A stretch of 5,222 nt of DNA, taken from Pleurocapsa sp. MO_226.B13. Its GTDB lineage: Bacteria; Cyanobacteriota; Cyanobacteriia; Cyanobacteriales; Xenococcaceae. The stretch's first letter is position 1. The number at the start of each line of letters is the position of its first letter. A program made the translations under genes and the position numbers. Positions 1-5,222 of the stretch are shown piece by piece. The notes beneath the pieces are model-generated. The model ran no database searches. It was given only the letters and a program-made list of their open reading frames with translations, and was not told the DNA's origin. The DNA is taken from the NCBI GenBank assembly GCA_030064795.1, contig JASJEI010000529.1, positions 1-5,222 of the forward strand, written 5' to 3'.

Positions 1-3000
1 TGGGTTGCCAGTAGAGAATGTCCTCCCAATTCAAAGAAGTTGTCGTGGATTCCTACTTTTTGCACCCCTAGAACAGAAGCGAAAATATTAGCTACTATCT
101 CTTCACTTGGCGTGCGCGGTGCTACGTATTCCTGTTTTACCGTGAAATCCCCGTCAGGTGCTGGTAGTGCAAAGCGGTCTACTTTGCCGTTGGGTGTTAG
201 GGGTAAGGTGTCTAAGATGACAAAGGCAGAAGGCACCATGTATTCTGGTAGCTTTTGTTTGAGAAATTCACGTAGTTGATTGGTGCTGAGCGATCGCTCA
301 GAGGTAACTACATAGGCAACTAGGCGTTTGTTCTCCGGAAGCTCTTCTGTAGCAATAACTACAGCTTGTTGGATTTGGGGGTGGATGTTGAGAACGGATT
401 CAATTTCTCCCAGTTCGATGCGGAAGCCGCGAATCTTCACTTGATGGTCTGTGCGACCGAGGAATTCAATGTTACCATCACATCTGTAGCGGGCAAGGTC
501 GCCTGTTTTGTAAAGCCGTTCTGATTGTGAATTACAGAAGGGATTGGGGATAAATTTTTCTTGGGTTAGTTGTGGACGGTTGAGGTAGCCTCTGGCTAAG
601 CCATCACCTCCGATGTATAACTCTCCAGGCACGTCTATCGGTAATGGTTGGAGCTGTTTGTCTAGGATGTAGATTTGGGTGTTGGCTATTGGGCGACCTA
701 TAGAAGGTGGCTCAGTTGTTCCCTTTGCTAACAAAGCGAATGTGGAGTAGGTTGTGTCTTCTGAAGGACCGTAGAGATTATATACTCTTTCAATATTTTG
801 ATACTGATAGAGCTGCTCTACTATTTGATTTGGCAGGGGTTCACCTGCTAAATTTACAGTCTGTACCTGTGCAGGTATGCCTCCAATTCTTAAAAGTTCA
901 GCGATCGCAGAAGGAACTGTATTAATTAAAGTTATTTCCTCTGCTATGTCCAGGTTGATTATATCCAGAGCATTCTGGGCGACAATTACTTTACCTCCTA
1001 AACACAAGGTCACAAATAACTCAAAAACTGATAAATCAAAACAGATAGAAGTTACAGCCAAAACTCCACACAGTTGCTCAGTGGTAAATGTTTGTTTTGC
1101 CCAATGACATAAAGCTACTGGACTTCGATGTTCAATCCCAACCCCCTTGGGAACTCCTGTAGAACCAGAAGTATAAATCACATAAGCCAAATTATCCTCA
1201 CCTACCCCAACATCAAGATTATCTTGACCGTGTTGCTCTATTGCACTCCAATCACTATCCAAACAAACTACCCGTGCTTGGTGTTCTGGCAAAGATTCCA
1301 GCAATGAACTCTGAGTAAGCAAGACTTCAACACCCGAATCCGCCAACATATAACTCAACCGTGAGGGGGGATAATTGGGGTCGAGGGGGACATAAGCACC
1401 ACCAGCCTTGAGTATCCCCAACAATCCCACCACCATCTCAAGGGAACGTTCTACATAAATACCCACCAGCACTTCTGGTCCGACTCCCAGGGGTTGCAGG
1501 TGATGTGCTAGTTGGTTGGCTCTTTGATTTAATTGAAGATAGGTTAACTGCTGGTTCTCAAACATCACCGCTACAGATAGGGGTGTTTTCTCTACCTGCT
1601 CCTCAAATAACTGATGGAGGCATTTATCTTGGGGATACTCAACTTGGGTATCGTTCCATTCAATGAACAATTGCTGGCGTTCAGTCTCTGTAAGAAGGGG
1701 CAACTCAGCAATTTTTTGCTCTGGATTGGTAACAATTCCTTCTAACAGCGTTTGCAAGTGACTGGCCATCCGAGCGATGGTTTCTTCGTGGAATAGGTCG
1801 GCGTTATATTTGAGGTTGCCAAATAGAAATGAGCTGGTCTCAGCTATCTCTAGGGTCAGATCGAACTGACCTTCTTGCTGTGGCATCTCAAAAGGTTCCA
1901 GCACAAGCTCCCCCCAGTGTACTGAAGTTCTTACTCTGCTGGAATACAATTTTAGCGCATCTGGAGTTTGTTGTAGTTTTTGTAGCACAAAGCAAGCTTG
2001 GAAGATAGGTGAGCGACTAGCATCACGATGAGGCTGCAGCTGTTCTACAATGAGTGCAAAGGGATAATCTTGATGTGTTATTGCTTCTAAGACCGTATGG
2101 CGAACTTGAGCAAGAAACTCCCTAAAGCTGAGATTTCCTGATAGATTTGCCCGTAAGACAACTGGATTAACCAGGTAGCCGACTATTTGCGTAAATTCTG
2201 GGCGATGCCTGCTTGCTGTTGGAGAGCCGACTAAAATATCATCCTGCTCCGTATAGCGATGTAGTAGCACCTTGAAAGCAGCTAAGAGGAGTGTGTATAA
2301 TGTAGTTTCCTCAGACTGAGCCAGTTCCTTAAGTTGCTGGGTAAGGGTTTCGCTTAGATACAGGGGATAGGAAGCACCTTTGTAGGTCTGTACCGAGGGT
2401 CGGGGACTATCTGTGGGCAAGTTTAGCACGGGTAGTTCTCCCGCGAGTTGTTGCTGCCAGTAGTTCCACAGACGCTCTCCCTCTGCACTCTCGATTATTG
2501 TCCTCTGCCAACGCACATAATCTTGATGGGAGTGTACAGGCAGAGGAAGCGTTGCCTCTTGACCATTTTTCAATGCTGGGTAAAGCACCTTCAACTCATC
2601 GAGCAATATTCCGATTGACCAACCTTCACCTGTAATATGGTGAATGACTAACAATAGTATATGTTCCTGCTTCGAGCAGGTAAACAGTCTCACACGCATT
2701 ACTGGTCCGTGTTCGAGATTGAATGGGGATTGATATGCTGCAAAAACCTTCCTTTTCAGTTCTTCCTCATTCCAGTTGGTAGCATCGATCTGTTGGAAGT
2801 CTAGTTCCTGTTCGAGATTAACCTGCTGAATTGGTTCTGTGCCTAGCTTGGGGAAAGTGCTACGCAAAATAGGGTGACGCTCGCTCAGTACCTGAAAAAC
2901 TTTCTGCAAAGCCGCAACATCCACATCAGAGCGGATGTAACATTTAAAAGCTACGTTGTACGCCGAACTTTCTGGTGCCAATTGCCACAAGAGCCATAGT

Positions 3001-3209
3001 GCTTGCTGACCGTAGGAAAGGGGATAAACCTCCAAGAGATCAGGCTGCTCTTGCAGCAAATTCAGGATTTCTACTTTATAATCTGTAAGTTGCTCTAATA
3101 TTGAGGAGGTTGCTTCATTATTGGGAGCACGATAGCGCAGCCGCCCATTCTCGCTCCGTAATTTCCAACCTTTAATTGAAATCTCTTGTAAAAACTCAGA
3201 TAAAATCAT
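1..3209 (-). CDS. Nonribosomal peptide synthetase, docking-C-A-PCP, 3' end beyond the window
   Basis: The protein activates one amino acid and joins it to an acyl or peptidyl chain delivered by another synthase. I read the frame codon by codon: 1,069 codons with no stop. Residues 1-55 (MILSEFLQEISIKGWKLR...) resemble a TubC-type docking domain. The condensation domain, about 60-500, has LSYGQQALWLL and HHITGEGWS (H190, H191), where the usual HHxxxDG aspartate is E195. The adenylation domain, about 520-1010, has YTSGSTGVPKG (679-689), FDLSVFELF (D725), YGPSE (813-817), YKTGDLARY, GRTDHQVKIRGFRIELGEIE and NGKVDR (K1009). Its ten-residue pocket code is DLFNNALTYK, which I associate with alanine. 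No methyltransferase insertion is visible. The carrier domain is cut four residues after S1065 of LGGHSLL. The start at 3209 has a good ribosome binding site and overlaps the stop of the preceding gene (ATGA), so translation is probably coupled. The product is unknown. Confidence 0.96.
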   Translation of the reverse strand, partial: MILSEFLQEISIKGWKLRSENGRLRYRAPNNEATSSILEQLTDYKVEILNLLQEQPDLLEVYPLSYGQQALWLLWQLAPESSAYNVAFKCYIRSDVDVAALQKVFQVLSERHPILRSTFPKLGTEPIQQVNLEQELDFQQIDATNWNEEELKRKVFAAYQSPFNLEHGPVMRVRLFTCSKQEHILLLVIHHITGEGWSIGILLDELKVLYPALKNGQEATLPLPVHSHQDYVRWQRTIIESAEGERLWNYWQQQLAGELPVLNLPTDSPRPSVQTYKGASYPLYLSETLTQQLKELAQSEETTLYTLLLAAFKVLLHRYTEQDDILVGSPTASRHRPEFTQIVGYLVNPVVLRANLSGNLSFREFLAQVRHTVLEAITHQDYPFALIVEQLQPHRDASRSPIFQACFVLQKLQQTPDALKLYSSRVRTSVHWGELVLEPFEMPQQEGQFDLTLEIAETSSFLFGNLKYNADLFHEETIARMASHLQTLLEGIVTNPEQKIAELPLLTETERQQLFIEWNDTQVEYPQDKCLHQLFEEQVEKTPLSVAVMFENQQLTYLQLNQRANQLAHHLQPLGVGPEVLVGIYVERSLEMVVGLLGILKAGGAYVPLDPNYPPSRLSYMLADSGVEVLLTQSSLLESLPEHQARVVCLDSDWSAIEQHGQDNLDVGVGEDNLAYVIYTSGSTGVPKGVGIEHRSPVALCHWAKQTFTTEQLCGVLAVTSICFDLSVFELFVTLCLGGKVIVAQNALDIINLDIAEEITLINTVPSAIAELLRIGGIPAQVQTVNLAGEPLPNQIVEQLYQYQNIERVYNLYGPSEDTTYSTFALLAKGTTEPPSIGRPIANTQIYILDKQLQPLPIDVPGELYIGGDGLARGYLNRPQLTQEKFIPNPFCNSQSERLYKTGDLARYRCDGNIEFLGRTDHQVKIRGFRIELGEIESVLNIHPQIQQAVVIATEELPENKRLVAYVVTSERSLSTNQLREFLKQKLPEYMVPSAFVILDTLPLTPNGKVDRFALPAPDGDFTVKQEYVAPRTPSEEIVANIFASVLGVQKVGIHDNFFELGGHSLLAT
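290..297. repeat. HIP1 octamer
   Basis: GCGATCGC is the highly iterated palindrome found across many cyanobacterial genomes. It lies inside the adenylation-domain coding region and is useful mainly as a taxonomic marker. Confidence 0.85.
901..908. repeat. HIP1 octamer
   Basis: A second GCGATCGC, also inside the NRPS gene, supports a cyanobacterial source. No regulatory role is implied. Confidence 0.85.
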
Positions 3210-3595
3210 ATTTTCCCCTCAATGGCACGGGACAAACTGACACTTGCTCCTCTAGCTTTAAAAGTATCGCCAGGATTTGTACTTTCATCTTTGAGTAGTA
3301 ACTGCTTTGATCCCAGAAAATCAGCGAGGCGGGGCAATTTATTAAGGGGAGTGTAGCCCTCTTGCAGAGAAACAATTTGGCTGGGTTCTCGAACAGGCAA
3401 CAGTTCACGATAACGCCAAAGGTTAGGTGGTCTTTGACCTATTTCATGTTTAGTGACAGAGTGCTTAACGTTTTGAAGAGAGTACTTAGCGAACAGAGGC
3501 GAACCGCATTCACAAACATTTCTAAGAATGTCAGCATCGTAATGTTTTTTACATTTAGTACATTCAAGGTGGGAAAGGAAGCTAGGCAAAGACAT
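3206..3595 (-). pseudogene. Threonine synthase-like PLP enzyme, N-terminal fragment only (129 aa)
   Basis: The frame encodes the N-terminal third of a threonine synthase-like, fold type II PLP enzyme. Full enzymes of this kind are usually about 350-430 residues and turn O-phosphohomoserine into threonine, or act on related substrates. Residues 11-31 hold a CxxC...CxC zinc-ribbon-like segment. Next come the family-like stretches WRYRELLP (60-67) and SLQEGYTPL (76-84). Around residues 102-117, KDESTNPGDTFKARGA carries the predicted PLP lysine K113; the family usually has NPTGS/TFKARG there. The protein stops at SRAIEGKI, where intact enzymes continue into the glycine-rich phosphate-binding loop and the rest of the fold, so it should be inactive by itself. 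Its TGA overlaps the NRPS ATG. The start at 3595 is the first ATG after in-frame stops, but I see no Shine-Dalgarno sequence before it. A shortened protein with a regulatory or binding role is possible but less likely than a recombination remnant. Confidence 0.8.
3215..3220 (-). promoter_or_regulatory. Ribosome binding site of the NRPS gene
   Basis: GAGGGG lies five bases (aaaat) before the NRPS ATG and fixes that start. It sits inside the last codons of the threonine synthase-like fragment (Glu-Gly), so ribosomes finishing that gene arrive on it, which favours coupled translation. Confidence 0.8.
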
Positions 3596-3792
3596 ATATG
3601 GCGGTGTGCAGTTGGATGAAATACTTACATATGTACTAATTTATTAATTAGGCTTAGAGCAGGGGTGATCACATTAACCACGATGAGTCAACCAATTTTA
3701 GTCTAGACTGAAGTTTGACTTAAGAATTGTTATTTTGTATTGTGAATATCCATTGTAGCGCAGTTTATCGAATTTATTTTTACTATCAAACA
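3596..3792. other. Gene-free leader between the biosynthetic unit and the insertion sequence
   Basis: This AT-rich stretch should hold the promoter of the minus-strand unit. I found no convincing pair of -35 and -10 boxes. TACAAT and TTGACT-like pieces occur on the minus strand but at wrong spacings. Two palindromes stand out: TACATATGTA at 3626-3635 and AGTCTAGACT at 3700-3709, the latter inside a wider dyad. No open frame with protein-like sequence is present. Confidence 0.6.
3686..3720. repeat. Nested dyad, possible operator
   Basis: Outer arms AGTCAA (3686-3691) and TTGACT (3715-3720) flank a perfect 10-bp palindrome, AGTCTAGACT (3700-3709). The inner and outer symmetry centres differ by about 1.5 bases. 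The site lies roughly 100 bp upstream of the threonine synthase-like start. A role as a repressor or activator site is inferred from position and symmetry only. Confidence 0.3.
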
Positions 3793-3808
3793 ACTGGTTG
3801 CGGGTTTT
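3793..3808 (+). repeat. Left terminal inverted repeat of the insertion sequence
   Basis: ACTGGTTGCGGGTTTT is a 16/16 inverted match to bases 4955-4970, 1,178 bp apart end to end, with the transposase between. The match does not extend further in either direction. Confidence 0.75.
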
Positions 3809-3932
3809 GAGTAAAGTTTAGAGAAAATATTTAACACCAAAATCAGATCGAGGATGAAAGAAGCTAAAAAGCTTTATTTTGATCGTCTTTTTGAGCATCT
3901 TGCCTATATTTCCGTTTTCAAGACAGGATAAA

Positions 3933-3961
3933 TCTAGGGTCTTGTGGCTCAAGACCCTAGA
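3933..3961 (-). terminator. Strong hairpin after the transposase, possible terminator
   Basis: A perfect 12-bp stem (TCTAGGGTCTTG pairing with CAAGACCCTAGA) closes a 5-base loop, TGGCT. It lies about 30 bp past the ancestral transposase stop. On the minus strand the stem is followed by TTTATCC, a weak T-tract, so it could end the transposase transcript. It could also block outside transcription from entering the element. On the plus strand no T-run follows. Confidence 0.45.
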
Positions 3962-4049
3962 CTGCAAAGATAGTGAGAGTATTAGCTCTCTTTAGAAGTG
4001 CCGAAGATTAATCATGGTGTAAGCCAGACTTTTCAGGGCATAGTGCAAC

Positions 4050-4850
4050 TCACGCTTTTCGTTCAAAGCGGAGCAGCAAACGCTTAAATTTATCCTCCCA
4101 GGCAAATACTCGCTCGATAGTACGAAACCTTTCTTGAAAGATAGCAAGCGCGAAAATCTTCTTTCTACCTGCCTTGGAAGTTTTTCGACCACGAGGATTT
4201 TCATTGATATTGGGAATCATTCCTCGATTGAAAATAGCTTTTCGATTTCTTCTGCTATCGTAAACACCATCTAAACTGACGATGGTCTGGTTCAAATTTA
4301 ATCCGACAGCTTGAGCGACACGAGTCACTTGTGGCAATGCATTCAGCAAGAGTGGTGATTCGTTTCGATTGCCAGGAGCTGTCACAAAAGGAGCGATTAC
4401 ATTACAGTTACGGTCGCAGAATGCCACCACTTTATCTCCTTTGATGTGTTTGTGTCCGTTGAAGCCAAGATGATCGCCACCTTTTTTGGCTGCTGTGGTT
4501 GTTCCATCACCATGGATGATGCTCAGATCAAGAAGTTCCTCCTGATGAAGTACAGATACAGAAGCCACAAAAATATTCTCAAAGCATCCATGGGCTTCAA
4601 AGCGCCTAAAGGCTCGATAGATTCTGGAATAGTGAATCTCTGGTTGCCCATCTTTATCCGTGGCAATAGGCAATTCTTTCCACTGACATCCAAGGTACAA
4701 CAGCTTCAAAATGTAGTTAAAAATTACGTGTAAAGAGAGTTTTGGTTGAGGTCCACGACTTCCGATATACAAGTGAGGCAAGACAAATTGTTCAAACTGC
4801 TCTAAAGTCAAATGGGTGGGAATCCAATTCCAGGATTGGGATTGAGGCAT
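4050..4850 (-). CDS. IS5-family DDE transposase, frameshifted near its C-terminus
   Basis: The enzyme cuts and joins the ends of its own element. Residues 1-110 form the N-terminal region usual for this family (LYLGCQWKELP at 51-61, YSRIYRAFRRF at 74-84). The RNase H-like catalytic core has D115 in HGDG, D194 in SLDGVYDSRRNR and E246 in RFRTIERVFAW, so the DDE triad is intact. The frame ends at RFERKA and TGA. In the next frame the expected family tail follows at once (RELHYALKSLAYTMINLRHF), ending in TAA at 3992-3994. A single extra base around 4053-4060, near a run of four A on the coding strand, explains this. About 20 residues are lost. Mutation or sequencing error is more likely than programmed frameshifting, because no good slippery heptamer is present. 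The start at 4850 lacks a clear Shine-Dalgarno sequence. Confidence 0.9.
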   Translation of the reverse strand: MPQSQSWNWIPTHLTLEQFEQFVLPHLYIGSRGPQPKLSLHVIFNYILKLLYLGCQWKELPIATDKDGQPEIHYSRIYRAFRRFEAHGCFENIFVASVSVLHQEELLDLSIIHGDGTTTAAKKGGDHLGFNGHKHIKGDKVVAFCDRNCNVIAPFVTAPGNRNESPLLLNALPQVTRVAQAVGLNLNQTIVSLDGVYDSRRNRKAIFNRGMIPNINENPRGRKTSKAGRKKIFALAIFQERFRTIERVFAWEDKFKRLLLRFERKA

Positions 4851-4917
4851 TCTTGTCTTTGTCGTCTCTCCAATTAAAATGACTTGAGCTACTTTAGCTT
4901 AAATTGATGAGATTCAA

Positions 4918-4946
4918 ATTATATAAAGCTTTCAGACAAATCACCC
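4918..4946 (-). promoter_or_regulatory. Possible transposase promoter
   Basis: On the minus strand a perfect TATAAT lies at 4918-4923, about 68 bp before the transposase ATG. At 17-bp spacing the -35 position (4941-4946) reads GGGTGA, a poor match to TTGACA. Weak expression would suit a transposase. The evidence is the -10 box alone. Confidence 0.25.
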
Positions 4947-4954
4947 CAACTAAT

Positions 4955-4970
4955 AAAACCCGCAACCAGT
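4955..4970 (-). repeat. Right terminal inverted repeat of the insertion sequence
   Basis: Read on the minus strand this is ACTGGTTGCGGGTTTT, identical to the left repeat at 3793-3808. It marks the promoter-side end of the element. Confidence 0.75.
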
Positions 4971-5040
4971 AGGGTAACAGTTTGCAGCGAAAATTAAGCC
5001 AGAAATGATCTTCAAACTCTGGTTATCAATACAGGTACTC
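4971..5040. other. Short spacer between the insertion sequence and the HEARO-like RNA
   Basis: These 70 bp hold no gene. If the RNA is an IscB omega RNA, the last 15-20 bases before the ATGA at 5041 are flanking DNA that would serve as its guide. A weak 5-bp stem (CCAGA/TCTGG, about 5000-5024) is present and is not convincing. Confidence 0.5.
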
Positions 5041-5222
5041 ATGACAAGGGCTGTATTACCGAGGAGCGGAGTGAGTCGAAAGGCTCACGCTCCGTTTTGG
5101 CGCGACTTGAAAGTCGTGTGTTTGGTGCATTCAGCACCTTTATGATTGGGATGCCGTCATCCCCAGGGAATCTTTTCTCCCTGTCCTCGCGTAAAAGGGT
5201 CACGTACCCCGTCTACGCTATG
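5041..5222 (+). ncRNA. HEARO-like RNA (probable IscB omega RNA) at the left end of an ISC element
   Basis: Six hairpins follow one another in about 150 bases. They are GGAGC/GCTCC continuing into GTGAG/CTCAC with a 3-base bulge (5063-5093); CGCGACT/AGTCGTG (5101-5118); GGTGC/GCACC (5124-5138); GGGATG/CATCCC with a 4-base loop (5148-5163); CAGGGA/TCCCTG (5164-5183); and GGGT/ACCC (5197-5209). The array starts at ATGA (5041-5044) and leads straight to an ATG at 5220-5222. From memory, HEARO RNAs lie just before HNH nuclease (IscB) genes, are common in cyanobacteria and insert after ATGA or GTGA. The RNA binds IscB and guides DNA cutting, with the guide at its 5' end. The identification rests on architecture and recalled similarity. 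Only the ATG of the supposed iscB is inside the window, so the partner is not confirmed. Confidence 0.7.

Larger units (their letters stand above)
3793..4970 (-). mobile_element. IS5-family insertion sequence, 1,178 bp, probably decayed
   Basis: The element is bounded by perfect 16-bp inverted repeats beginning ACTGGTTGCGGG. It contains a single minus-strand DDE transposase. The right noncoding arm is about 105 bp. The left arm is about 199 bp and carries a strong 12-bp hairpin and a 26-codon open frame. No target duplication is evident: the left flank ends in aaaca and the right flank begins aggg. Either the true ends differ slightly, or the flanks have been rearranged since insertion. The transposase has lost its tail to a frameshift, so this copy may be immobile unless helped in trans. 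It separates the NRPS unit from whatever used to lie upstream of it. Confidence 0.75.

Noticed and set aside
40..1107. Three short plus-strand open frames (40-279, 707-925, 877-1107)
   Set aside because: They lie antisense to conserved adenylation-domain motifs of the NRPS and show no family-like sequence.
1..3209. Internal stop or frameshift in the NRPS
   Set aside because: Every codon from 3209 down to 3 was read with no stop, and all core motifs stay in one frame.
3196..3619. Open frames at 3196-3408 minus and 3362-3619 plus
   Set aside because: Both are in other frames of the threonine synthase-like fragment, whose frame has clear family motifs.
3621..3640. Possible NtcA site near the TACATATGTA palindrome
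   Set aside because: The GTA-N8-TAC spacing is not met on either strand.
3854..3931. A 26-codon plus-strand frame, MKEAKKLYFDRLFEHLAYISVFKTG
   Set aside because: It is too short to call a gene, and its AGG lies directly against the ATG. I recognise no family, so it is kept only as a note on the left arm of the element.
4053..4060. Programmed ribosomal frameshift in the transposase
   Set aside because: The local sequence is CGA AAA GCG, without a usual slippery heptamer, and the shift comes only 20 residues before the end.
4446..4733. A 95-codon plus-strand frame
   Set aside because: It is antisense to the transposase core and is not protein-like.
5041..5222. Integron attC array, group II intron end or CRISPR repeats as explanations of the hairpins
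   Set aside because: The hairpins differ from one another and have no regular repeats. There is no attC core pair and no intron domain V-like stem, and the ATGA-to-ATG layout fits HEARO better.

Overview
The window looks like accessory DNA from a cyanobacterium, probably a filamentous Nostoc-like one. Two copies of the HIP1 octamer (GCGATCGC) lie inside the large gene. The NRPS, the IS5-family transposase and an apparent HEARO/IscB-type RNA also fit that group. The genus is inference.

Layout, left to right. (1) Bases 1-3209, minus strand: the first 1,069 codons of a nonribosomal peptide synthetase (NRPS). The frame is open throughout and runs off the left edge. Domain order is TubC-type docking domain, condensation (C), adenylation (A), then a carrier protein (PCP) cut just after its phosphopantetheine serine. 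The A-domain pocket code reads DLFNNALTYK, which I associate with alanine. (2) Bases 3206-3595, minus strand: a 129-residue N-terminal piece of a threonine synthase-like PLP enzyme. It ends in an ATGA overlap with the NRPS start, and the NRPS ribosome binding site lies inside its last codons. (3) Bases 3596-3792: a gene-free leader with a nested dyad. (4) Bases 3793-4970: an insertion sequence bounded by perfect 16-bp inverted repeats. It carries an IS5-family DDE transposase whose C-terminal tail is in another frame. (5) Bases 4971-5040: a short spacer. (6) Bases 5041-5222, plus strand: a chain of six small hairpins that begins at an ATGA and ends at an ATG on the window edge. This matches what I know of HEARO RNA, the omega RNA guide of IscB nucleases; the nuclease gene itself would start at or beyond the edge.

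How the parts relate. The enzyme fragment and the NRPS form a tightly coupled minus-strand unit, probably read from a promoter in 3596-3792. The docking domain implies that the NRPS takes its substrate from another synthase, but none is encoded directly upstream. The positions where more of the pathway might be expected hold a truncated gene, an insertion sequence and the left end of a probable IS605-superfamily (ISC) element. The boundary of the biosynthetic locus therefore appears to have been rearranged by mobile DNA.
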